Made by a program: the position numbers and the translations under genes. 23,565 nucleotides of DNA from NCBI GenBank assembly GCA_014465955.1, contig JACTVT010000037.1, positions 1 through 23,565 of the forward strand. The letters are read 5' to 3'. Source of the stretch: Eubacterium sp. Lineage in GTDB: Bacteria; Bacillota; Clostridia; Oscillospirales; Acutalibacteraceae. This document shows, one piece after another, positions 1 through 7,532 of the stretch. The notes below the pieces were generated by a model that worked only from the letters and a program-made list of their open reading frames with translations, was not told the DNA's origin and made no database searches. The first letter of the stretch is position 1. Every line of letters begins with the position of its first letter.

Positions 1-64
1 AAGAGGCTTATCACTTCGGCTACGAACCAGAAGGTCGGGGGTTCGAATCCCTTCCGGCGTACCA
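1..64 (+). tRNA. tRNA gene, 3' part only (probable tRNA-Arg(ACG))
   Basis: The window begins inside a tRNA gene. Visible are a T arm of five G, the loop TTCGAAT and CCCTT (positions 37-53), the 3' acceptor strand CCGGCGT (54-60), discriminator A (61) and an encoded CCA (62-64). Counting back from the T arm gives a variable loop AGGTC and an anticodon loop CTACGAA with anticodon ACG, hence Arg. The anticodon stem TTCGG/CCAGA has a C-A mismatch, and the D-arm side is unusual, so the isotype is tentative and the gene could be a slightly decayed copy. The last 20 bases recur exactly at 200-219. Confidence 0.7.
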
Positions 65-219
65 AACAAGCAGAGTGGACTTTTGTTTACTCTGCTTGTT
101 TTTTTTGAGGAAGGGATGAGAAACGAACTCCAAATTTTAAGGTGTCAGCCGAAAAAATTTGGGAGAAAGGTACAGTGTACCTTTCGATAGTTGAGAGGAG
201 AATCCCTTCCGGCGTACCA
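45..219 (+). repeat. Duplicated tRNA 3' end (candidate attL/attR pair)
   Basis: The 20 bases from the T loop to the CCA end of the tRNA (45-64) occur again without mismatch at 200-219. The flanks differ on both sides. Each copy is followed by its own terminator (65-106 and 226-269). This is the pattern left when a tyrosine-recombinase element integrates into a tRNA 3' end and restores it with an element-borne copy. Only 135 bp separate the copies, so nearly all of the element has gone, or the copy at 200 is a leftover end. Between them lie an imperfect stem at 128-165 and a perfect 8-bp palindrome with a 3-base centre at 166-184; no integrase gene is present. Confidence 0.7.
65..106 (+). terminator. 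Rho-independent terminator of the tRNA gene
   Basis: The perfect 12-bp inverted repeat AACAAGCAGAGT (65-76) and ACTCTGCTTGTT (89-100) is followed by an unbroken run of eight T (99-106). It starts right after the tRNA CCA. Confidence 0.9.
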
Positions 220-225
220 CATATA

Positions 226-269
226 AAATCCTTGAAACCGTTGATATTACGGCATTTCAAGGATTTTTT
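226..269 (+). terminator. Second terminator, behind the tRNA 3'-end copy
   Basis: The 12-bp inverted repeat AAATCCTTGAAA (226-237) and TTTCAAGGATTT (255-266) is followed by T to 269. It is probably the original or the element-borne terminator of the tRNA whose 3' end is duplicated at 200-219. The Rhs homology begins about ten bases further on. Confidence 0.8.
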
Positions 270-278
270 ATTGCCTTA

Positions 279-1487
279 AATCAAGTAAAAATCACCAATG
301 TTAACGGCGACAATTACACTGCAAACTATGTTTATGACAGCAGAGGTAATATAACCTCTAAAACAGTAAATAATGAAACTACATCATTAACATACGCAAA
401 CTTTGGTTGGAAGGATTTGCTGATTGCAGTAAATGATGTTGAACTTACTTATGATGAAGTAGGCAATGTTTTAACATACGGTGATAAAGAATTCACTTGG
501 AACAGCGGAAGAAATCTTGAAAGTATAGTTGACAGTGATAATAATTACAGTTATACTTATGATGAGAACGGTATCAGAGCGTCAAAAACAGTAAACGGCA
601 GGTCAATTCAATATAATGTTCTCGGCTCAAAAATCCTTGCAGAAGACGGCGTTAACGGTGAAATCTATTTTCAGTACAGCGGCGATGAACTGATTGGATT
701 TTATTTGAATGATGTACAGTATTTCTACATTAAAAATCTGAACGGCGATATTGTCGGCATTACGGATTATGACGGCAATCTGATTGCACAGTATGAGTAC
801 GACGAATGGGGCAAGTTGCTGAGCATCACAACAGCCGAAGAAGGCAACGAAGAACAACTTCGCATTGCCAACGCCAACCCATTCCGCTATCGCAGTTATT
901 ACTACGACAACGAAACAGGTTATTACTATCTTCAGTCACGTTACTATAACCCTGAATGGGGTCGTTTCATCAGTGCAGATGATTTAACTTATATTAATAA
1001 TACCCGTTTAACACGCAATGCATATATTTATTGTATTAATAATCCAATAAAATATATAGATCCTTTTGGTAATGAAGAAAAGGAAGCTGGCTGGGTATCT
1101 GATCTTGGAAAGCAAGTTGTTCAAATTATATTTACAGTCATTTTTGTTGATGGAATTTTAACACTAATTAATGAAACTTCTACACTCGCATATAATATGA
1201 TAAGTAATTTCATTGCTGCTAATGTTGATTTAGCTGCTAATATGGCAATTGCTTTTACTGCGATGGTATCTATGTTTTGGAATGAATATGTTGTACCCTT
1301 TAATGATAAAGTAATAGACACATTACAAGATTTGTTTTTCGAAATGTTTGACTGGTTATATAAAACTGCAACCGGTGCGTTTAATTCCGTATTTGGATTT
1401 ATAGATGATTCCTTTAACACAATCTCAGATGTTTTATTTACGGATTTGCAAAACTTATTTCGATATTTATATACTGATTTTATATAA
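279..1487 (+). pseudogene. 5'-truncated Rhs/YD-repeat protein with hydrophobic C-terminal tip
   Basis: This is the C-terminal part of an Rhs polymorphic toxin. The open frame shows YD-repeat sequence from about position 279 (a YDSRGNIT unit, later YDEVGN and YDENG). It carries the Rhs-core closing motif, YYLQSRYYNPEWGRFISADD, at about 922-982. No credible start or signal exists: the frame is open back into the tRNA debris, and a TTG at 417 would lie inside the repeat region. The N-terminal part that would form the shell is therefore missing. After the core the sequence becomes AT-richer and encodes about 165 residues, starting with the usual NAYIYCINNPIKYIDPFG linker and continuing as hydrophobic and amphipathic helices. 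I do not recognise this tip; a membrane-active toxin is possible. No immunity gene follows; the convergent gene ends 23 bp away. The core is paralogous to the Rhs gene at 22565 and beyond, in inverted orientation. Confidence 0.8.
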
Positions 1488-1510
1488 GCGAAAAACCGCC
1501 GGTTTTAATA

Positions 1511-2659
1511 TTAAAACTTTGTAAAATTTTCTGCCGACTGTTTGCTTGTCTGCTCGTCATTGATGATGATTTCGGGATACCATTTGCTTGCGAAGCGGTA
1601 GATGTTTTCCGTGCCGTTTTTGGTGTACCACACCTGCGGGTAGTGAATGTTTTTGCTTGGCTCGGCAGTCTTAATCTGATTACCGTCAAGCACGCCGACC
1701 ACTACGAAATAGAAATTCGGCATAAAATCCGTTTTTGTTACAACGGTTATCAGCCTGCTTTCTGCAGTGATAACGCCGTTTTCAAGATATGCCTGTGCGT
1801 TATACAAAAATCTGTGGTAAAGCCTGTCGGTAAACTGCTCAAGACTGTCTGCCGTCATATCCTTTGTAAGATTATATGGAAAAACGTAGCCGTTATCATC
1901 CTCTGGGTTGGCGTTTGTATAGTAAGCGCCGATAACGCTGAAATTGTAATCATCAAAAAGTGTTGAAAACTTAATCGTTTTTGATGAATTCTGAAAAGCC
2001 TGCGCCGTGGCATAAGTTTTTTCAAGGTCATTTTTGCCGTTTAAATAAACAACCGTGTTGAAATCAGGATTTTTTATGTTATTACTGCCGTCAAGCATGG
2101 GATTTTCGCCGTTGTTATCTGCAAGAATGTAATTCTCATAGCCGATATCGTCAATCGAAATATAGCCGACGGTGGTTGGGTTTTCGCCGAAATAATCGCA
2201 GAAGCGTTCCTCAATTCCGACAGGGAATTCCACGTCGGGATATTTTTCTTTATACGGTTTGAGATAAGCAGACTGCGCATATCTGAAAATACCTATGCCT
2301 GCAAACACAAGACCGACAATTACAGCGATAATTACAAAAACAATGCCGATTTTTTTGAAAACGGCTTTCATTTTTGCCTTGTTAATCGGCTTGCGCTCTT
2401 TTTTTATTTTTTCCTTTTTGACTTTTTCTTTTTTAGGCTTTTTTTCTGTTTTTTCGGTGCGTCGGGGTGCAGGTAAATCTGTGCTCTCTTGCATTTTTTC
2501 GTCTGCCTTTGGGGCAGACCTTTTTTCTATCTGCGGCAAAGCCTCAAGCGGAGCAGGCTCTTTTTCAATTTCACCGAAGTTATCCTCGTGCGCTTTTTTC
2601 TGCTCGTTATAATCCTTTAAAAGTTCGTCAATAAGATTGTTTTTTTCGTTATTTTTCAT
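1511..2659 (-). CDS. Membrane-anchored sortase B-like protein lacking the catalytic residues
   Basis: 382 residues. A Lys/Glu/Pro-rich cytoplasmic N-terminus (1-103) is followed by one transmembrane segment (about 104-125) and an extracellular domain. The order of that domain follows class B sortases: VGYISIDDIGYENYIL (about 164-179), NTVVYLNGKND (201-211) where the family has NTIIYGHN, then YNFSVIGAYYTN, and near the end RLITVVTKT followed by FYFVVVGVL, where the family has LTLSTC and a strand carrying Arg. The His, Cys and Arg of the active site all appear replaced, so transpeptidase activity is unlikely; a binding or structural role is an inference. The start ATG overlaps the thiI stop by one base (TAATG), so it is the last gene of the operon. 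The sortase relation is read from motif order and was not confirmed by profile search. Confidence 0.7.
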   Translation of the reverse strand: MKNNEKNNLIDELLKDYNEQKKAHEDNFGEIEKEPAPLEALPQIEKRSAPKADEKMQESTDLPAPRRTEKTEKKPKKEKVKKEKIKKERKPINKAKMKAVFKKIGIVFVIIAVIVGLVFAGIGIFRYAQSAYLKPYKEKYPDVEFPVGIEERFCDYFGENPTTVGYISIDDIGYENYILADNNGENPMLDGSNNIKNPDFNTVVYLNGKNDLEKTYATAQAFQNSSKTIKFSTLFDDYNFSVIGAYYTNANPEDDNGYVFPYNLTKDMTADSLEQFTDRLYHRFLYNAQAYLENGVITAESRLITVVTKTDFMPNFYFVVVGVLDGNQIKTAEPSKNIHYPQVWYTKNGTENIYRFASKWYPEIIINDEQTSKQSAENFTKF

Positions 2660-3828
2660 TATTTCACAAACACCTTTTTAACGTTTTCGATTGCTTTGTT
2701 CATCATTTCATCAAGGTTTGGAATTTTATTTTCTGCGTTTATAACTGCGCCGAGTTCGGGGCGTGTTTTCGGGTGTTTTGGTGTGAAAACGGTGCAACAG
2801 TCCTCATAAGGCTGAATGGAGGTTTCAAAAGTATCAATTTTCCTTGAAATTGCAATGATTTCATCCTTGTCCATACCGATGCACGGTCTGAAAACAGGCA
2901 AATCCGATGCGGGGTCGGTGCAGCCGAGGGCATAAATCGTCTGGCTTGCAACCTGACCTACGCTTTCACCCGTAATAAGCGCACTGCATTTCTGCGTTTT
3001 GGCAATTTCGCTTGCCATTTTCATCATAATTCTGCGCATAACAAGCGTTGAATATTCCTCGGGGCAGTAATCCCTGATAGCCTCCTGAATTTCGGTGAAA
3101 GGCACGATAAATGTGGTAATCATTCCGCTGTATGCCGCAACCTTTTTCAAAAGATCAAGCACTTTCATCTCGGCAAGTTCGCTTGTATATGGTGGTGATG
3201 CAAAATGAACGGAAATCAGTTCAATACCCCTTTTTGCCATCATATATGCCGCAACAGGAGAGTCAATTCCGCCGCTGATAAGCACTGCGGCACGACCGCT
3301 TGTGCCTGTCGGCATACCGCCTGCGCCCTTGATGTTATTGCCGCGCACAAATGCGTGCTTATCCCTCACTTCAACTGTAACGGTAAGGTCGGGATTGTGC
3401 ACATCAACCTTTATATGGTGGTTGGCACGCAAGATTTCGCCGCCGAGTTCACGGCAAATCTGCGGTGAATTGAGCGGAAATTTCTTGTCGCTCCTTTTAG
3501 CCTCGACCTTAAATGTTTTTGCAAGCATCAGATCATCGGCAAGGTATTCCCCCGCGGTTTTTACAATGTCGGTCATATCTTTTTCGCACACGGCGGCTCT
3601 TGAGAGTGCGGCAATGCCGAAAACCTTTTCAAGTGCGCTTACTGCGTCATCAAGGTCGGTTTCCTGCTCGGGTTCAACCATAATGGTTGACTGGCTTTTG
3701 GTGAAAATGAATTTGCCGAGCGGCGCAAGGTGCTTTTTCATATTTTTAATAAGCACGTCCTCAAAAGAATTTCTGTTAAGACCTTTGAGCACAAGCTCGC
3801 CGTTTTTTACAAGTATAATTTCTTTCAT
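2659..3828 (-). CDS. thiI: tRNA 4-thiouridine synthase ThiI (short form)
   Basis: 389 residues. ThiI adenylates and thiolates U8 of tRNAs in the cytoplasm; in some organisms it also supplies sulfur for thiazole synthesis. An N-terminal ferredoxin-like/THUMP region (about 1-165) is followed by an AANH ATPase domain with the PP-loop SGGIDS (185-190). A conserved EDCCTVF motif lies towards the C-terminus. The protein ends after the AANH domain, without the rhodanese domain of the E. coli enzyme, as in Bacillus. Such short forms use a dedicated cysteine desulfurase as persulfide donor, and one lies directly upstream (stop at 3971) in the same orientation. The ribosome binding site is weak (AGGCTGAATAAT before the ATG). 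It is co-transcribed with the sortase-like gene. Confidence 0.95.
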   Translation of the reverse strand: MKEIILVKNGELVLKGLNRNSFEDVLIKNMKKHLAPLGKFIFTKSQSTIMVEPEQETDLDDAVSALEKVFGIAALSRAAVCEKDMTDIVKTAGEYLADDLMLAKTFKVEAKRSDKKFPLNSPQICRELGGEILRANHHIKVDVHNPDLTVTVEVRDKHAFVRGNNIKGAGGMPTGTSGRAAVLISGGIDSPVAAYMMAKRGIELISVHFASPPYTSELAEMKVLDLLKKVAAYSGMITTFIVPFTEIQEAIRDYCPEEYSTLVMRRIMMKMASEIAKTQKCSALITGESVGQVASQTIYALGCTDPASDLPVFRPCIGMDKDEIIAISRKIDTFETSIQPYEDCCTVFTPKHPKTRPELGAVINAENKIPNLDEMMNKAIENVKKVFVK

Positions 3829-3850
3829 ATTATTCAGCCTTTCGGGTTTG

Positions 3851-3970
3851 GTATGTAACGGGCAATTCGTGAATTGCCAATTATAGGTTTTATTGATTAC
3901 GGTACGATGTGGTCATCGTACCCTACAAAATATCAATAACGCCATCGTAGGGGCGGATATTATCCGCCCG
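3851..3970. repeat. Three palindromes between the desulfurase gene and thiI
   Basis: The 142-bp gap between two operon genes holds three near-perfect hairpins: GGCAATTCGTGAATTGCC (3861-3878), a 9-bp stem GGTACGATG/CATCGTACC (3901-3922), and GGGCGGATA/TATCCGCCC (3951-3969). The GTAGGGGCGG motif is related to the GTAGGGG palindromes at 6323-6335 and 15155-15175. None has a T tract in the direction of transcription. They look like a mobile palindromic repeat inserted into the operon, possibly acting on mRNA stability. Confidence 0.75.
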
Positions 3971-5104
3971 TTAAATCGGATGCTTCAAAATTAATTCCTT
4001 AAGCGCAGTTACAAGCGCATCAACATCATTTTCGGTGTTGTATCTTGAAAAACTGACTCTCAGGCTTTTGTCTATGATTTCGTCAGGCAGTTTCATCGCG
4101 GTGAGCACGTGGCTTTTTTTGCCCTTGGCACACGCCGAGCCGTTGCTGACATAAATGCCGTAATTTGCAGAAAGTTCCTGCAAAATTGTCTGACTGCGCA
4201 TAAATGTAGGAACATAAATATTTAAAATATAGGGTGATGAATTTTCATCATTATTTATAATAAGCCCGTCAATTTTGCCGAGTTCCTGTCTTGCATACCC
4301 GTTAAGCGCTTTTATTTTTTCGCTCTGCTCATTCATATCGGGCAGAGCATCAACAGCCGCGCCAAAGCCTGCAATAAGCGGTGATGCCTCCGTACCCGGG
4401 CGGATTTTCTTTTCCTGCTCGCCGCCGAAGGTGCGTGAAACAATATGCGTGCCTTTTTTTATGTAAATTGCGCCGACGCCTTTCGGCCCGTGAATTTTAT
4501 GAGCCGTAACTGTAACTATATCTGCACCGAGTTTCTGCGGCTTGACGGGAATTTTGCCGAATGCCTGCACACAGTCAATATGAACAACGGCAGGGGCTTT
4601 TTTCGCCGTGCAGATTTTTCTGATTTTATCGACGGGCATAATTGTGCCTACTTCGTTGTTGATGTACATCATGGACACCAGAACGGTTTTATCGTTTATC
4701 GCATCTGCCAAATCGGCAAACGAAATATTGCCGTGTTTGTCAGGCATAAGGCGGATAACTTCAAAACCCTCTTTTTCAAGTTCGTCAATACTTTGCATAA
4801 CGCTTTCGTGCTCAATTGCGGTGGTAACAATTCTGTTTCCCCTGCGCCTGTTTGCATATGCCGAACCGAAAACGGCAAGGTTATTCGCCTCGGTTGCACC
4901 GCTTGTGAAAAAAATTTCACTTTTGTCAACTGACAGGGCATTTGCAATACTTTCTCTTGCCTTAATAACGGTTTTCATTGCGCTGATGCCGAGACCGTGC
5001 AGGCTTGACGGGTTGCCGTAATTCTCCGTCATCATATAATTTGCTGCTTCAACCGCCTCTTTGCAGGGCTTGGTTGTTGCGCTGTTGTCAAGATAAACTG
5101 CCAT
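3971..5104 (-). CDS. Cysteine desulfurase (class V aminotransferase, NifS/IscS type)
   Basis: 377 residues. A PLP enzyme that removes sulfur from cysteine and holds it as a persulfide for transfer, here most likely to ThiI. The N-terminal YLDNSATT, the TSGATEANNL substrate/PLP motif (68-77), the Schiff-base lysine K203 in TAHKIHGPKG and the catalytic cysteine C325 in GSACAKGKKSH are all present. The loop around C325 is of the short, structured kind. The pairing with thiI suggests a ThiI-dedicated enzyme like Bacillus NifZ rather than the Fe-S cluster housekeeping enzyme, because no iscU or sufBCD gene is near. The start overlaps the end of the upstream HAD-Nudix gene by 17 bp, indicating co-transcription. 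Confidence 0.93.
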   Translation of the reverse strand: MAVYLDNSATTKPCKEAVEAANYMMTENYGNPSSLHGLGISAMKTVIKARESIANALSVDKSEIFFTSGATEANNLAVFGSAYANRRRGNRIVTTAIEHESVMQSIDELEKEGFEVIRLMPDKHGNISFADLADAINDKTVLVSMMYINNEVGTIMPVDKIRKICTAKKAPAVVHIDCVQAFGKIPVKPQKLGADIVTVTAHKIHGPKGVGAIYIKKGTHIVSRTFGGEQEKKIRPGTEASPLIAGFGAAVDALPDMNEQSEKIKALNGYARQELGKIDGLIINNDENSSPYILNIYVPTFMRSQTILQELSANYGIYVSNGSACAKGKKSHVLTAMKLPDEIIDKSLRVSFSRYNTENDVDALVTALKELILKHPI

Positions 5105-6278
5105 TTCTTCTCATTTCCCTGATTTTCATTATTCCCGCCAAGGTTTTGCCGTCTCTGAATTCGCCGCTTATGCATTTTTGAAATGCTTCTTCAAGCGGCA
5201 TTTTGCAAACGTCCAGAAATTCGTCATCGTCAAGGCTCTGCTCACCGAAATCAAGCCCCGTTGCGCCGTACATATGTATCGTTTCGCCGCAGTAGCCCGG
5301 GGTCGGGTAGAACTTGCCGAGGTCAAAATAATTTTTCGCCTCTGCGCCGCATTCTTCCTTGAATTCGCGCTTGCCTGCCTCAAACGGGTCCTCGCCTTTT
5401 TCAAGTTTGCCTGCGGGTATTTCAAAAATCGTTTCTTTGTAAGGCGCTCTGAACTGGCGCACAAGCACAACCTCATCATCATCTGTAAGACCAACGATTG
5501 CAACGCCGCCATTGTGGGCAACGATTTCTCTGCCTGCAGTTTCACCGCACACAAGTTTTACCGTATTGTCATATACATGAATAATTCTGCCGTCAAAAAC
5601 AAGATTTTCGTTTATCGTCTGCTCAAAATAGCCGAGTGCAATTGATTCAACATCAAACGGCTTTTCGGCAATAAAGTCAGCGCCTGCGCTTTCAAATTCA
5701 GCCTGTGAGCCAAAACCCCACATTACGCCGACGCTTTTAATGCCATTCTCATTTGCGCCCTCAATATCAAATCGTGTATCGCCGATCATAAGAACATCGC
5801 TTTTATCTGCGCCGAGGTCATTTACTGCTCTGCCGATAATGCTTGCCTTTGTTTCGCAGTCCGAATTGAACTGAACGCCGCACACAGCGTCAAAATATTT
5901 AAGTATGCCGAATTTTTCAAGCAGTACATCAATAAAAACTTTGGGTTTTGAAGATGCTACGGCAATTTTTGCACCGTCGCTTTTCAGTGCCTGCAAAAGT
6001 TTTTCAATTTCAGGGTAAAGGCAGCTTTCGTATACGCCGATATCCGTGTATCTCTCTCTGTATTTTACTACAAGTGCCTGCGCCGTTTCCTCGTCGCAAC
6101 CGCAGTATTTCATAAAACTTTTTACAAGCGGCGGACCTATGAAAAACGACAGTTCACCGTCATTTTCAGGCAAATCATATCCGAATGCAGAAAGCGCATA
6201 TTTTACCGATTTAATTATGCCTTCGCCGGTGTTGCATACAGTGCCGTCGAAGTCGAAAATTATGTTGTTGTAAACCAT
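5088..6278 (-). CDS. Fusion of a HAD phosphatase and a Nudix hydrolase (ADP-ribose pyrophosphatase type)
   Basis: 396 residues in one uninterrupted frame. Residues 1-215 are a phosphoglycolate-phosphatase-like HAD domain: nucleophile motif DFDGT (9-13), Ser/Lys motif ASSKPK (108-113), and GDTRFD (166-171). Residues 220-396 are a Nudix domain related to ADP-ribose pyrophosphatases, with VLVRQFRAPYK (271-281) and a complete Nudix box beginning GKLEKGED and containing REFKEECGA (290-312, with the Glu residues that bind Mg). An ADP-ribose or similar nucleotide-sugar could be cleaved by Nudix and the product dephosphorylated by HAD, but this coupling is inference. The AAGGA before the ATG fits a ribosome binding site. 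It is the first gene of the four-gene operon to 1511. Confidence 0.9.
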   Translation of the reverse strand: MVYNNIIFDFDGTVCNTGEGIIKSVKYALSAFGYDLPENDGELSFFIGPPLVKSFMKYCGCDEETAQALVVKYRERYTDIGVYESCLYPEIEKLLQALKSDGAKIAVASSKPKVFIDVLLEKFGILKYFDAVCGVQFNSDCETKASIIGRAVNDLGADKSDVLMIGDTRFDIEGANENGIKSVGVMWGFGSQAEFESAGADFIAEKPFDVESIALGYFEQTINENLVFDGRIIHVYDNTVKLVCGETAGREIVAHNGGVAIVGLTDDDEVVLVRQFRAPYKETIFEIPAGKLEKGEDPFEAGKREFKEECGAEAKNYFDLGKFYPTPGYCGETIHMYGATGLDFGEQSLDDDEFLDVCKMPLEEAFQKCISGEFRDGKTLAGIMKIREMRRNGSLS

Positions 6279-6629
6279 TATATCATATCCTTATCTGTTT
6301 AGCGGCGAGCAGGCGCAGAGACTTGCCCCTACAATAGCCTCCCTTGTGTAAAGGGAGGTGGGTGCGAAGCACCCGGAGGGATTGTTTTGTAATTTAATGT
6401 ATTATATCATAAAAGCAAGGCGTAAGCCTTGAAAGGTGAGAATCACAGAATAAAATGCAAAGCATTTTATCTTTTAGTGATACAATGTTCTCTCAGCCAT
6501 CAAAATCTTTGATTTTGGTAACGGCGTGAGGTTATTATATCATATAAATATATTAATTACAATAATGTTAATGTTGCTGGCGATTGGATTTTATGTTAAA
6601 ATATTTTCATTAATACAAAAGGTGATATA
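6279..6629. repeat. 351-bp gene-free spacer filled with palindromic repeats
   Basis: No gene seen. The stem CCTCCCTT/AAGGGAGG (6338-6358) is directly followed by GGGTGCGAAGCACCC (6360-6374) and GGAGGGA, the same design as the hairpin repeats at 12693 and 15218. At 6418-6433 is a CAAGGC/GCCTTG hairpin, at 6455-6471 an AAAATGC/GCATTTT hairpin, and near 6500 an ATCAAAATC/GATTTTGGT hairpin. A 12-bp direct repeat TATTATATCATA (6400-6411 and 6533-6544) brackets the last three, as a target-site duplication might, but no terminal inverted repeat is visible. The spacer separates two divergent transcription units. Confidence 0.7.
6574..6602 (+). promoter_or_regulatory. Probable promoter of the acyltransferase-like gene
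   Basis: A weak -35 TTGCTG (6574-6579), a 17-bp spacer and -10 TAAAAT (6597-6602) lie 28 bp before the gene at 6630. Confidence 0.5.
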
Positions 6630-7397
6630 ATGAGAGAAGGAACAAAAAGAATTTATTTTCTTGACGAACTGCGCGGATTTGCCATAATCTGTATGGTAAT
6701 TCACCATATGTTTTATGATTTCGGTTTTGTGCTCGGATTTTCGTGGGGCGAAAAAATATTTGATTTAATGTGTTATTTACAGCCGATTTTCTGGGCAATA
6801 TTTATAGTTACCTCGGGCATATGCTCACGCCTGTCACGCAATACGCTGAAAAGGGGACTGATTGTTTTCAGCGCAGGGCTTGCGGTAACGCTTGTTACAG
6901 CAGTGATTATGCCCAAAATGGGTATGACAGGCGCAGAAATATATTTCGGAATACTCTCGTGCCTCGGCTCGTGTATGATTATAACAGGTCTTTTGATGCC
7001 TGCAATTGAAAAAACCAATCCGATTGTCGGAATGGCCGTTTCGCTCATTTTGTTTTTTGCATTTTACGGCATCAGTTCACGCAAAATCCTTTTCGGTCTG
7101 GTAACACTTCCCGAATCTCTTTATCAGTATGACTGGCTTTGTCCGCTTGGTATTTTTTCAAAGAATTTTGAAAGCGCCGATTATTTTTCAATCATTCCGT
7201 GGTTTTTCCTGTTTCTTTTCGGTGCGTTTCTCGGCAAATATGCAAAAGACGGCAGATTCCCCGAAACACTTTATAAAAGCCGAGCAAAATTTTTACAAAA
7301 AATCGGTAAAAACAGTTTATGGATTTATCTTCTTCACCAGCCCGTGCTATACGGTCTGATGTATATTATTGCAATTGCAGTTTCTTTATTTATTTAA
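6630..7397 (+). CDS. Heparan-alpha-glucosaminide N-acetyltransferase-like membrane protein (DUF1624)
   Basis: 255 residues, almost entirely membrane segments. The N-terminus has LDELRGFAIICMVIHHMFYD, the family motif with a conserved membrane-buried His (25/26). The C-terminal IGKNSLWIYLLHQPVLYGL is the closing motif shared by this group and other multi-spanning acyltransferases. About seven to eight hydrophobic segments are visible. Relatives are presumed to carry acetyl groups across the membrane to sugars of the envelope; the substrate here is unknown. AAAAGGTGATATA precedes the ATG and gives a good ribosome binding site. It forms a single-gene unit with its own likely promoter and converges with the sigma-like module. 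Confidence 0.85.
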   Translation: MREGTKRIYFLDELRGFAIICMVIHHMFYDFGFVLGFSWGEKIFDLMCYLQPIFWAIFIVTSGICSRLSRNTLKRGLIVFSAGLAVTLVTAVIMPKMGMTGAEIYFGILSCLGSCMIITGLLMPAIEKTNPIVGMAVSLILFFAFYGISSRKILFGLVTLPESLYQYDWLCPLGIFSKNFESADYFSIIPWFFLFLFGAFLGKYAKDGRFPETLYKSRAKFLQKIGKNSLWIYLLHQPVLYGLMYIIAIAVSLFI

Positions 7398-7420
7398 AGT
7401 TTTAATAATAATTATAAACA

Positions 7421-7460
7421 AAAAAGCACACCTTTTCATAAAATAGAAAGGTGTGCTTTA
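7421..7460 (-). terminator. Terminator of the sigma-like module
   Basis: A perfect 13-bp stem AAAGCACACCTTT (7423-7435) and AAAGGTGTGCTTT (7447-7459). On the minus strand it is followed by a run of T, so it serves the genes ending at 7533; on the plus strand the T tail is short, so termination for the gene at 6630 would be weaker. Confidence 0.85.
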
Positions 7461-7532
7461 CAGTTGTTGGGGGTGGTGGATTTTAATCCCTGAGAACAGC
7501 CGCCCCTGTATCGGCTGATGATATACAGATGT

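Noticed and set aside
1..64. tmRNA 3' end instead of a tRNA
   Set aside because: The acceptor end CCGGCGT and an anticodon-like loop do not fit the conserved tmRNA end, and no resume-type sequence is visible.
417..419. TTG as start of the left Rhs gene
   Set aside because: In-frame YD-repeat sequence continues upstream to about 279, and no ribosome binding site stands before the TTG; the gene is truncated instead.
3302..3886. 194-codon open frame antisense to thiI
   Set aside because: It is a shadow of a well-supported gene with complete motifs; no ribosome binding site or family resemblance.
4445..4933. 162-codon open frame antisense to the cysteine desulfurase gene
   Set aside because: It is a shadow of the desulfurase; the antisense residues have no recognisable domain.
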